This document shows positions 25,151 through 37,960 of a DNA stretch of 64,000 bases, piece after piece; the first letter of the stretch is position 1, and every line of letters starts with the position of its first letter. The notes beneath the pieces were generated by a model. The model had not been told where the DNA came from and searched no databases. It saw nothing but the letters and a program-made list of their open reading frames with translations. The stretch lies in the NCBI GenBank assembly GCA_005281725.1, contig SSBO01000001.1:11947475-12011474 (forward strand), written 5' to 3'. The stretch comes from Wuchereria bancrofti. Taxonomy: Eukaryota > Nematoda > Chromadorea > Rhabditida > Onchocercidae. Made by a program: the position numbers and the translations under genes.

Positions 25151-28100
25151 AAAATTTCTTCCATTACTAATGTTTCTCTGTCTCTCTCTCTTTTTCCCTA
25201 TACTTTCGATAGAAGTTACAAAAAATGTTGGCCTTTTTCTTTCATCACAAATTGATTTAAGCTTAAGCTTAAAAACTTAAGCTTAAACTTAGAAGCCTAA
25301 AATTTTTTGAATCGCCATTTCATGTAAATTTTATTATTTTACATTGCATTCCATTAAATTTCATCGTCCTTTTTTTCGGATAACAAATAGAATTTCGATA
25401 ATTGAATTTGATTTCATTATTGCTAATGTGTGAACAAAATTATCTTGAAGTTGGGACTATCAATCTCAAACTTAAGCTCAAAACTAGCTAACTGATTCTT
25501 TTTCTATAGCAAGATTTTCGTCTAGAATTTTGCAAATTGCAACTGATACAGTTGTTTGGATGAGAAAATTAAATTTTTCAAATTTTTGAAATAACTCAAA
25601 TGACTTTAATTTGAGTGTAAATAATCGTTCCTTAAATTACTAAATGAAAGTAAGTAAATAAAACTTATAAAGAATGTCTCCAAATTAGACAATTTTTGAT
25701 AGAAATTTTCACTCATCCATATGCACTTTATTCATTTCATTACAAATATTTTTAAATTATACATAGAATTTTGAATAAAAAATTTGATATAATATGCACT
25801 AATTAATGATTAACTAAAAGTAACTGATTATTATTAAAATTATTCGGTTGGTTTTTTTTTAGAATGCCATGCTAATCAGCGATATTTAAAAAATTCTTTA
25901 GTTTTATATAAATTACATCAACTATTCTATTAATATTTGGTTAAATTTATTCCATCTGAGTTTTTTTATGTCTCAGAGACATAGCTATTATCATATCACT
26001 ATAGTAATATAATTTCCAAGTTTCAACATTATGGATTACAAAATTAAGTTTCATTAAAAAGAGAAATTCTTGAAATTTTTTATACCACTAGATGACTCTG
26101 TTAATATTTGGTTAAATTTATTCCACCTGTTATTCCAAAAAAATAAATAAAATAATAAATAAAAAGAAACATTTAGTACGCCATTATTGATAAAAGCTGT
26201 GGTAAAGGATGAATTATGGTCGGAATAGATCAATTTTAATTAGATAGATCGATGTTTTGATTAGATAGATCAATATGTGATTTGTTGATTTAATGGAAAC
26301 AAGAAAAGCATTTTTTTTTTTTTTTGTTATTTCTTAAATATCTAATTATGTGACATTGTGGTATACAAGTTATTGGAGAAGATTAAAGATCAATTGAACA
26401 TCAAAGAATTAATTTGAGATTGAAAAGGTCAGATGAGGAAAAATGAATTGCTTTTTAATATTTATACCATAGGTCGGAAAAATTGTTGTTAAGTAATTGT
26501 ATCACTTCTTTAGTGCTACCATTTTAAGAAGTGATAACATTGACTGATAAAATAATATATTTTTATTTAGATTAGTAAATAAATATGCGATTATTTTTTA
26601 TCATTTCCCTTAAAATTAATGATATATTATGATAATGATCAGTGTAATAAATTAGAATATTTTGGTATTTTGCTGATTTGTACATATTTGCTGAATTTCA
26701 TGAATAAGTCTAAAATCGTAGCTTTCCTGAATGATAAAATTTTAAAAAAAATGTACTAAAATTATTGTATTATTGAAATTTAAAATGTTCAAAAGCTTTT
26801 AAATGCTTTTTTTTTCTTCTTTTTTGGAGAATTTTTATTTTTCTAATTTAGAGAAGTGAAATACTGTGCGTTGCATTACGTATGAAAAATATTTAAAAAA
26901 TTATTTCATTGCTCAATTATTTCTTTTTTTAAACTGTTATTTCTAATTTTAAATGCTTTGGACATTATGCGATGAATTATTTTGAGATTTTTACACGTTA
27001 TATTGCTGTTTTTTTCTTTTTTTTTTGTTTGATTTTTTAAAAATTTTAAAATAGCTCTGTTTTTTGAACTATGATGCAAGCATTTTGACAAACAATAAAT
27101 CTAAACACTCGAATTGAATAAGAATGGAAGTAAATTCTGTTTTGTTTTATTTTCTTTTTGCTGGTTTTTTTCCTAGAAAAATAAGCAAAAAATAGCTTGA
27201 ATTTGAATTGTTTGTTAATAAATTAATAAGTGAATATTAATATTTTAATAAGAAGTTTGTTTAAATGCGGCAAATTATTCACCGCTTCAAACTTTAAATT
27301 TTTTCAATTTCTAAACTTTTCGTTTAAATTCATAATAAATTGTATCAGTGCTTAAAATTAGTAATTCTTGCTGCATTTCGAGAAAATTCGAGAAGGAATT
27401 ATTTTACAAATTTAAACAATTGTTGAATTATAATTTGAAAGTAGCTAAACCATTGGTAAGAATCTAAAAGTTATTATTAGGGTATAATAATTAGGAGCAA
27501 TGAGACTGACAGCCAACTTACCTACAAATTTCATTATTTAGTAGTAAAACTAATTTTAATAATTTCAAATTCAAACACTTCTTCAAATACAAATATTATC
27601 AAATAGATGTACACATTTTTTCATTTGTTTATTTTCAAATAATTTGCCTAATATTATTGCATCAACAAATAATATGTAATTAATTTCCAATAGAGATATC
27701 AATTCTTTATTTCATTACTGTAATTTACTGTAATTGATGCTTTTATGAAATATCAATTCCATTTCCGATATTTGTTTTTGTTTATTTGCACAGATTTCTG
27801 AAAAAACAAAAAGAAATGTTTGAGAAGAATTCTATAACAAATGATGTTGAAGTAAAGCAAGGCTTACTAAATAGACAAGACTTAGTAAAACTCAAGAAGA
27901 TCAATGAAAATATCATATTCTTGGCTTTCTTAGAAATTTTTATTTTCATTATTAAACAAACTTAAAATTAATTTATGATTAAAGAATGAAAGAAGAAATA
28001 AACAATATGTTGTGATATATCCTATTTTTATAATACTATTCATTATTTAATTTTTGGGATAAGTATTAAACTTATTAATTCAAAAATGTTTCAAATTATG

Positions 28101-29861
28101 GAATAACAAATTTGTTTTTTTCTTTCTTCCTTTCTTTTTAAAAAAAAATGCTAGTAATTTATAGATTGAATTGAAATTGTAAAAGGTTGAAAGAATGTAT
28201 GGTAATGTACTCTTCCACTTTTCTGAATAATATTTTCTGAATATCTTGTTATTAGCATTCATAATTCTTTTCAATGAGCAATCAATTAAATTGCGTAATT
28301 CAGATTTCACTGATAATTCATTCCTAATCAATTTGGTATTGATTATCAGTAATCAGAAATAGAAATTAATGAAAAAAGTACTGCTTACTTTTCAACTAAT
28401 GAAGATTGAAAATATTTAAATTGAGTATAAAAATTTTTCAAACATTTTTCTTCAATAATAGCTCTGTAACAATATGAATTGAAAATTTCTATTATTTATT
28501 AAAAACATGATGATTGGCATTATGTGAAGAGATTCTTGATTTTAAATTTTAATTTGAAATAATTTTCTCGAGTTTACTTATTGTTTTGTTAGCTTCAGTT
28601 ATTTTACAGTAATCACATGAACTGTTACTTTCATTAGTATAATTTAAAAATTAAAAATCTAGGAAATGTCAAGAAAATATTACGCTGAAAGCGACTAAAA
28701 TTGAAGAATTATTAGTTTATACTTTATTTTATAATTATTAATTAATAATATATTATCAAATTTGATAAATACAAACTAATGGATGGGTTAAAATTGTGAA
28801 TTCTTGATCCTTATCATTTTGATCCTTTTTTAACTATTACACACCACCTGGTTACCTTTAATATCTTTAAGATAGTTTCATGTTAGGGAATAATGTATAT
28901 AAAACACTGATTAAGCAAAAAATTAAAAACGAAAGATTATCCAATTTATCATTTGTCAGGGATACCTTCTTATCACTAACAGAACAGACAGCCTTGAGAT
29001 TTTCATCTATCGAATTCAAGCTGCCAAGATGATTTATCTAAACGCGTCACTGTAATTAAAATTTAATTTTTATAATCTATTTCCTTGATTCATAAATTTA
29101 AAGAGAGTTTGTCGTATGAGAAGTGAAAAAAAAAACTGTAAATGCAAGAATCGAATTAATGAAATTCAAGTAATTATAAATCTAAAATAGATATTAATTA
29201 CTCGCAGTGACATTTTATATGAGTAATCTGAATAGATAATTCATGAAATTTTAGTAAATAATTTTATATATTTTTCTTTTATATTTTTCTCACTCATGAT
29301 TAAATAAGAATTTTACATTTTCATTCAACATTTTATCTTTTTAAAAAAATCAATTCCTCACATTCAGAATTTTTAATTTTGTATATTCTCAATTTTTCAC
29401 CTCAAATTTTCAGCTGTCTATGTGATATCTTTCTTTCAATTCATTTTCACAACAAAATTGCTACCCGGAAAACGTACCTTTTGCTTTCATCATTAGCACT
29501 GCATATTTAATTGATTTAAACAGTGATAAATATGAGCAATAAACATAGATAATGTTATCACTGATAATGACATTTGTACTTTTTATCATTCACTTGAAAC
29601 ATTTCTAATTTTAGCTGTTTATTATTACTGAAAGAGAAAATTGAAAGTTTTTATCTATTAGACATTAAATTGTCTGGTCGTATTAATTAAATATTTATAA
29701 TTTTTAGGCAACATTTACCTTTGCGTATACAATTGTCTTTTAAATTAATTATTATTAGTCATTTATTTAGCTAGTAAATTGGAAAGAGAAAGTATTTAAA
29801 AAATATTTAATAAAAATTGTTATTATCCGAAAAAAAATAAAAACAATACGCCTTCTTCTGC
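25151..29861. other. AT-rich spacer without recognised genes
   Basis: Mostly A/T homopolymers and random-looking sequence. TTAAGC motifs cluster at 25255-25300. A direct repeat of about 30 bp (TTAATATTTGGTTAAATTTATTCCA) occurs at about 25930 and 26100. Open frames are short and rich in Phe, Lys, Asn and Ile. Confidence 0.5.
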
Positions 29862-31011
29862 TTACAAATCATTTTTTTTTTCTTTCCACTAAATGCAAAT
29901 TAAATTTCGTCATTTAAACCATAAATTTTTATTATTCAAATTTCTCATTTGGATTAAATTATTCGAAATTAAATTATACAAAATTATTCAAAGAAATTTT
30001 CAATTTTTTTTATAAGTTAACTTTTTGCTACGTGTCATTTTAGACAAAAGATTAAACGATAAAACATGACGAATAGTAGTAGGTTTTGGCACAATAAATG
30101 TTAGTGGCAAATATAAAATAAACCGGAAAATATATTATTAGTAGTTTTATTTGTTTTTTGACATTTTAAAATTTAATTTTTCAAATTCAATTGTTGCTTG
30201 ATACAAGTTTATTTGTAAAGATGCAAAAAAAAATGGATATAATCGGGAACTAAGCTGCACTGAAAATTGGAAATTGAATAAAATTTTCGATAAACATCAA
30301 TAAAAGTTACGAAATAATATAGGAGTTCTCTTCCTTTTTTTTTTAAATTATCTTCAAATATTTCAAAAATTTTTCAAATTTATTTCATACAATTTGAAAT
30401 AATATTTGTTAAATTAGTATGTATAAAGTTAAAATCTTGAAAATAAAAGCATAAAAATTACTTGGCAAACAACTTCTTTTATCAGAGCAATATTGTTAAT
30501 TAAATTTATCTAATTAGACTATATTTATCTCAGTATCCTTCAATAACATGCGTTATTACACATAATAATAGCATTTCAAAAAGAAACACATAAATTTACA
30601 ACTTTGAATTTGTCATATATAATAATGCTCAAATATTTAATACTAAAAAAATTAAAAAAAAAAAAAAGAACTTAAAGATTAGCCAGAAATTATCTTGGCC
30701 AAAAAGACTTGGCCTGAAAAAAACTTAGACTAATAATGATAATACCACTATGCTTTCACTTGCATAATATGCTTCATTTTCATTTTTATTAGAACCAATG
30801 CAACAGGCCTTACCCACGAACAATCTCTCTCTTTTTATTTACAAATCATTTTCTTTTCCTTTTCACTAAATACAAATTAAATTTCATTTTTCCTTAAATT
30901 TCACTTATTTACAAACTTAAAAAATTAATTGTGTTCAGCCTTATAATTTTTTAATAGGTTAACCAACCTCTTCACAATATGTTATTTTAGACAAAAGATT
31001 AAACGATAAAA
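29862..31011. repeat. Diverged tandem segmental duplication, about 0.2 kb copies
   Basis: Copy 1 (29862-30064) and copy 2 (30839-31011) share, in the same order, TTACAAATCATTTT, CACTAAAT(G/A)CAAATTAAATTTC, TATAA/ATAGGTTAAC and the 26-nt block beginning TTTTAGACAAAAGATTAAA. The offset is about 950-980 bp. The copies have many indels, so the event is old. No terminal inverted repeats or coding sequence were seen. Confidence 0.65.
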
Positions 31012-32825
31012 TCTTTTTTTTTTTACAATAAGTATTGAAATTGTAATTAATTGACAAAGCTTAAAATTAGGTTGCTTTATTTCCGGAATTGAAGCCAACT
31101 ACATGCATTTTGGAAGCAAAACATTCAGTTTATTAAATTTAAATTAACTTTTAAATTGTATTAGATAGAAACAGTAAAAGTGTTAACGCTAAATTTATTT
31201 TTGTTTCAATAATTCAATAAATATTTCATAGAAATTTGTTGAAAAAAAAAACGATCAATTCAAATTTTTGTCAAAAATTTGGAGATCTCTTTCCTTCCCA
31301 CCAAAAAAAAAAATATTGAATTGTCGTCATTCAATTGAAAAAAAATGAAATAAAAATTGAAAAAAGAAATTTCCTTTTTTTACCAGGAAATAGCAAATTA
31401 AGTGACTTGCTTTTATCCATTCTAACATGAATTAATCTGCTAAGTGCTTCTTTGAATTTAGTACAAAAAAAAAATTGAAGTGCACTATTGGCAAAATGAA
31501 ATGTGAAATAAGCTCATTTGTTAACAAAACTGATAGTTAACTATTAGTTAGCGAAGTGTTCACAAAAAGTAAAATGAATTGAAAATTATCAATTTTTAAA
31601 ACATTTCAAAAATGTTTCAAGAAGTGAATAGCTTTGTTCACAGAGCAAAAAAAGTGAAAGAAAAAAATTATCCATTTTGAATTAAAAGAATTAAAATTTA
31701 TATTTATCAGAATTGTTGGAAAGAAAAAGAAAAACAAATTAACAATACTTCTATTCCTTTTTTTTTTGGTAGATTTTATCACGCAATCTTAATATATTTA
31801 TATCAATTTATTATTTATCACTCGTAACTTTTATTTGCTCAAATCATTATTTTATGTTTAAAATTCATCTTTTTAAATAACATTTAAATTGATTAATACT
31901 AAATGTAACCTTATTGACAGCTAAAAAAAATCATGATATCTTTGGACACTTCTATTATTTTTAATTTTTCTTGTTTTTTCCTTAAAAAAAAAAAAAACTC
32001 GAATTAGATTTTAAAATACATAAACAATTGGAAAGATGTGCTATTTTTATCCAACCATTTATTTATGAATTCTATTGAATTAGATGTTAAAATAATTGAT
32101 TAAGCTAAAATTAACTTGATAATTATCAAATTCATTTTAACCTAACGTGACAGACTTGAATAATCAATTACATTTGCATCTTTCTTTATAATCGTTAGTT
32201 GATATTTACGATAAAAACATAAATCGGTTTATTTTGAAATATCATTAAAAGAAAAACCGGAAAATCGGATTGTTTGATAATGTGAATAAACATCCGGAAC
32301 TCGTCTTTTCCAACAATTTCTCTCATAAATTATCTATCTTATCTCTATTGCTCTATCTTTTCCCGCTTCTGATTAATTAATTGCTTCTTTTAATTCCATG
32401 TATTTTATATATTCCTTCTTCTCTTTTGCATTTATTTATTTTAATTTAATCAATTTCTCCAAAACAAAAGTAAAGGAAGTTATTATGTCGTATATGTGTC
32501 TCTACATGCACTATGCTTAGGCGCAAATGACACGATCTGCATGTTTATGCGGAAATTGATTAACTTAAGTAAATTGAGTATTATGAGAAATGTAAAATTT
32601 GATTGATTATGTTTTGGATATATATCTTTTGTTTTGGATATATTTATTATTTTTTTTTTAAAGGATATGTTTTCTGATTATCTCAACTAAAGGTTAAAGG
32701 TGAAATAGTCAGTGAGATCAATTTTTTCGATCATTATGTCACAGTGAGCTGGATCCATTGGTAGTGGTAGAAAAAGCAGATATCTCATGCACAGAAGAAA
32801 ATATTATTAGCACAGATTGCTTATT

Positions 32826-32885
32826 TAATTAATTAAGTCACTGCCTTATCCGATATTTTATTTGTGAGAGTGACTTAATTAATTA
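32826..32885. repeat. Perfect inverted repeat, 17-bp arms with 26-bp loop
   Basis: TAATTAATTAAGTCACT at 32826-32842 is exactly complementary to AGTGACTTAATTAATTA at 32869-32885. Further TTAA repeats extend to the right. It could form a hairpin or be the remains of a small inverted-repeat element. No other function is visible. Confidence 0.8.
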
Positions 32886-35092
32886 ATTAATTAATTAGTC
32901 CACCAACCATCCCTATGTGCTCTCTTTTTTGTCGTATATGTTTTTTCATCTTATCAACTTATTATCTGATAAATTAACTTGACAACTATTTATTTCTATT
33001 TTAAACAATATAATTCTTTTTAAATATATTTATATCAATTTATTAGTTACCATGAAAAAAAAAAGAGTAGTAAAAAAACACCAATACGAATGGTTTGCCG
33101 ATAACGATAAAAAAGTGATAAAAGTAAATGCTACTATACTGATAATCATAAACTATGATTAGTCTTTTAATAATTAGAATTATTGCACTTCCTTAATTTT
33201 TCCATGCAAAATGCATTCTTAGCTTGCAATAAAATGAGAAACTGTTTAATGTTTGTTGAAATTTCAATAAACGCTTTACAATTTAAGAGATATTATTTTT
33301 TATATTATTTTCATTCAACATATTTGTTCAGGTAAATCACTTCAGTATAATAGAAAAAAAAGAAATAAAATCAAAAAATGAAATTATCAGAAATTGAAAA
33401 AGTATTCAATTTGATAAGCTTATTTTTAATTCTAAATTCAAATTAGAAAAAAGTTCGGATACATTTTTTACTAGTAATTTTGATTTTTTAACTAATTTTT
33501 TTTAATGTTACAACTTTGAAAGTAATTTTTATCTGTGAAAAGTGACGAAAAAAAAGCCAGACTTCTAGTTATTCTAATAAAAGCATTAGCAATATTTTAA
33601 ATACATATCAGATATCTAATAATAATGAAATGGAAACTTTAAATTAAAATTTTTGTTAATAAAATCGAAAACTATTAAATTAAATATGAAGATTTGGCTT
33701 GAAAAATAAAAAAGAAAAATTTTTTTTGTATTTAATTCTTAATTCCAAATATAAACAATTAAAAGAGTTGGAAATTTTTGAAAATATAATAAATAGATGA
33801 TGTTATGACTAGTTTTAAAGCTTCATTAAACACAATTAGTTAAATTCAGCCATTTAGCTGAATTCAATGAAATAGGAAGGAGTTCAGGTAGTAAAAGTAA
33901 AGAGTAAAAAGTAAGGAGTAGAAAATGAAAAAGAAATGTCATTTCGAATAAGTTAAACAAAAATTTTTTTACTTAAAATTGAGAGAAAAAGTAAAAGGTT
34001 AGTTTGGAATTTGAATTTTGCGGGGAATTTTAAAAAATAACTATCTTTTGTTTGTTTTTATTCCAAAACATACTTTTCTATGAATGTTACTCAATTTCAA
34101 GTTTATAACATTTAAATACATTTAAAAACAATTATCTAATTTAATTTCAAATCTAGAAAAGACAAAAGAAAATGTTAAGATTATATCGATTAATTGAAAG
34201 AAGAAGCAAAATCAATTTGAGCAATTAATTGCTTAACTGATTTCGAGCTTGAAATAAATGATTTGTAGCTTAAAATTAATGATTAAAGTAAATGATTTAA
34301 CAGATAGCAATCGATTAAAAAAGAAAAAAAGAGTAAACCGAAACTGTCAAATAAAAATATAAATTTTGTTTTGTAAAATTTAAAATGCTTTAAATTCTCA
34401 ATTTAACCTTACATTTCATAAAAATTACTATAGATAGCTTTTGATTCTTATTCGTGTTTGCATTAATAATTAAAATGAACTTGGCAAAAAAGTTGATCTA
34501 TTTATCAAAACAATATGCAAATGAAGCAAAACATGACTGTGCTGCCATACATCAAATTTAAGCTTCTTATAATTTATTAATAATTTGTATATTTTTAATT
34601 CAATTCATATTGTAGTAACATATATTTACAGAACAGACGCCACGTGGAAATGTAATTTTTTCCTATTATTATTTTTTAATTCTTTTATTTGAAGTGTAGT
34701 TAGTTTCGTCTCCTTAATTACTTTGAGCAGATAATTTGGTAAATTAAAAAAAGTTTTAAAATCGATTTAAATGCTTAGATAAATTGAAAAAAATAACCAT
34801 TTTGCTTGATAGTTATAAGTTTCTAAATGCTTTTTTTTAAATTATCGTTTTTTGAACTAACTAGTTTTTGAATTTTGCCTGGATTTTTAACATAGCAATC
34901 ATTTTAAACTAATTTATTTAATAATAATTTAACCAATAATTTTGATGCAAATAATAATTAAGTGTTATTGGCATACAGACATAAAGCGCTTGATGAAATG
35001 ATAGTTGACAAGATCGCCTCATTCAATCGATTTGTTCATTTCAAATAATCAGTGATTATAAAAAGCACTAATTTAGAGAAAAATTTATTGCT

Positions 35093-35197
35093 ATGATAAC
35101 AAGCAGAATGGAACGAATGATTCAATGGGATTGGCGGTATTTGGCGCAATCGTGCATTTTTTATTTGCTTCGAAAAAGTAATTTTATTAATTATTAA
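35093..35197 (+). other. 34-codon open frame, possible small ORF or 5' exon
   Basis: ATG-started frame (MITSRMERMIQWDWRYLAQS at its start, stop TAA) with Trp, Cys and Arg content unlike the surrounding AT noise. A possible donor (AAAA|GTAATT) falls at 35177 in phase 1. No family resemblance, so support is weak. Confidence 0.2.
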
Positions 35198-36339
35198 GAT
35201 TTGCAAAATGTAATTTGTAGAACTATCATTTAGCTAAATCAATAATTGCATGCTTAATTGTTAAATAAGCTTCAACGATAGCTATATTAACAACCAGTTT
35301 GAAAATTATAATTTTTGCAATTTTAATCTTTGAAAAGCATAAAAGTGTTATAACTGATTAATGTGTTAAGTGAAAGATAACTGATTAATTAATATACTGT
35401 ATTGTATAAATGATACGCTTATCGTTAAATGTGTGAAATATTTACATTGTTTTTAAAGCATTCATTACTAACAGTAATAAATGTTAACTAATTTTATTTT
35501 TGCTTTGCTATGAATCAAATTTTACAATATAATTAAATATTAATTCCAACTGGAAACAAATTCATTTATTAAAACGCATACAGTAGAAAGTTCAAAAAAA
35601 AAGAAAGAAAAAATAAATAAACAATAAAATTAAATTATTTGGGGCCTAGTTAATTCCATTTGAATGCATAATTTATATTGCTGGAAGGAAATGTTCACTG
35701 AATAATGAATAAGTGATGTAATATGATGTAAATTTTAAGTTCTACTCAAATTTAGAATCGGTTTATTTTTATACAAATTATGCAAATAGTGCAATATATA
35801 TGCTTTTTTATGGCTTATTTAAAATAATTTTGAAGCAAATACTATTCTACGACTTGTTCTAATATGAAATATTCTTGAAATGACAATTTTAATTTTAGCC
35901 TTTCTGAAAATTTAACAAACAACATGATATTGAAATAGTTAATTTTCACTTTTCTCTCATGCTATCTCTCTCTCTTTGACTTAAAGAAAAGTTTGAAATT
36001 ATTAATCTACGATCATTCTATGTATAATTCCTTCATCTCAACAATGATAGAAATGTTTATTATTCAACACTTTAGGAAAAGCATGAAGAAACATGAGACA
36101 TGCTGAAAAGGTTTTATCGTTAAAGTCAAGGAAATCACATTAATGTCTTTTTTTCTCACTCAAATGTTTGCAAAACAAACATTAAACATGGGTAGTATTT
36201 GGGTAGGTCCTTAAAAACATAATCTACACCATTATTTATGTTTGGAAAATAAATTATTTCGCACTTATCTTATGCCTATCTCTTTTTCATCTCATTGTTC
36301 TAAAATTTATTTCATCTCTTCATCGTTTTATTCAATTTC

Positions 36340-36862
36340 TTTACTGTAATGCAATGCAATTAATAATAATTTTCTCTACTGTAATGTACATTTAATAACG
36401 ATAATTAATTTAATAATAATTAATTAATTATGGTGATAATTAATTTTATGTACATTTAATAAATTCTACCGTAATAGTTAATGGTAATTTCTTTACCGTT
36501 GCATTTAATGATAACAATTTCTCTACCACAATAGTTACTAATACAATAGGCAATGTATAATAGGTAATAATGACAATTAATTGTAATAGGTAATAACGGC
36601 AATTAATTTCTCTACCGTATCAATTAATAATGATAGTTAATTTCCCTACCGTAGTAAGTAATTATGACATTTTCTTCACCAGAGCAGGCGATGACAGTTT
36701 TTCTACCGTAATAGTCAATAATAAGAACTGACTTCTCTACCGTAACATAAAATTAATAATGATTGTCTGCTTGTTTGTCTTTTCTTGCAATTCTCTAACA
36801 TTTTTGCTATTTTGTCATATCTTATTAATATTACATATAATTGATTTCTCTACCGTAACATG
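36340..36862. repeat. Degenerate minisatellite based on CTCTACCGTAA
   Basis: About ten occurrences of (T)CTCTACCGTAA(T/C)A or close variants in 520 bp, spaced 25-110 bp. Each is followed by a stretch such as ATTAATAATGATAATT. Clear copies are near 36463, 36609, 36642, 36702, 36733 and 36848. The CCGTA motif stands out because CG is scarce around it. Spacing is irregular, so this is not a simple head-to-tail satellite. Confidence 0.75.
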
Positions 36863-37719
36863 ACTCTAAATTTTTATTGCTTTTAATTACTTTAAATTTT
36901 TGTTGCTTTTTATTTTCGTGTTAAAACTTTTATTGCTTTTTATAGTTTTCATTTAAAAGATAGAAAATTTTTGCACAAATTATGATCAGAGGAAAAAGCT
37001 TGTTGAAAATGTTTGGAGAGAGTTTTCGATAGTTTAAGAAACTCCCTGTGATTCTAGTCATATTAGCTGATTGGTGAAAATTTGCTAAATGATTTCCCGG
37101 GAGAAAAAAAAAATGTTAACCACAGAGAAAAGGTTTTTATAGCAAAAAAGGGAGGACTACTGCCAAATCATTTCTTCTTTTTCATTTTTTTTCATTTGCC
37201 TATCTCAATTTCTTAAAGCAAGACTTGTCCTATCCTATCCAAAATGCCTTCTGACAATAGGACTAATAGAATGAATGACAACTTCAAATTCTAAATATAA
37301 AATTTTTAACTTTGTTATGCACAAGCGCAAATGTCTTCAGCATTTGAAAAGTTTTCATTCTTTCATTTCGAAGTGGAAGAAGCTTTTCGATCATTCAACA
37401 AAACATCTCATCTATATCATTTGTAAATACGAAAGTTAAGCAGTCAATCTATCAATGATAGTAGCACTTTCGAAATGCTTGAACACCTTCAAATAATTTA
37501 TATCTTGCAATAACTATTATTATCAGTGCTATTTTATCTTTCTTGATTGCTTCTGTTGCAATTATTAAAGTGAAATTATAGTTAATTTGAACATAAAATC
37601 AGAAATTAGTCAATTAAAATAATATGAGTGTATTTTTCTGAAGACTGTTGCTATTGTGTCACACGGGATTTGATTTATATTATGAAGGAAAAGTGTAAGC
37701 AAAAGTTATTATCATTATT

Positions 37720-37960
37720 ATGTTTCAGAGGTGTCAGAAGTGTGTTTCTCCTCCATTATCAACCATTCATTTATTTTGCAGAAATTTTTAGTTCTTAGTG
37801 CGATAAAGGAGGGAAAACATATAGCACAAGAAGATGCTTATCAAACAGCTGTTCTATGCTAACGCATAGCATGATATATCCGTTATCATGTCGACAATCA
37901 TTGCAAGAATCGTCGAGAATCATTGTTTATTTATCCCACTCAAGAATTGGTAGATGCTAG
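37720..37960 (+). other. Island with three exon-like open frames
   Basis: Three plus-strand frames with mixed amino-acid use lie in 240 bp. 37720-37791 is ATG-started with 23 codons (MFQRCQKCVSPPL at its start). 37782-37862 follows a good acceptor (TTATTTTGCAG) and reads KFLVLSAIKEGKHIAQEDAY before TAA. 37871-37960 is ATG-started with 29 codons (MIYPLSCRQSLQESSR). They are in different frames and no family was recognised. The middle one could be a terminal exon. Confidence 0.2.

Noticed and set aside
25255..25300. TTAAGC-type repeats resembling a telomere remnant
   Set aside because: The nematode telomere repeat is TTAGGC. Only irregular TTAAGC/AAGCTT motifs occur here, with no run of true units.
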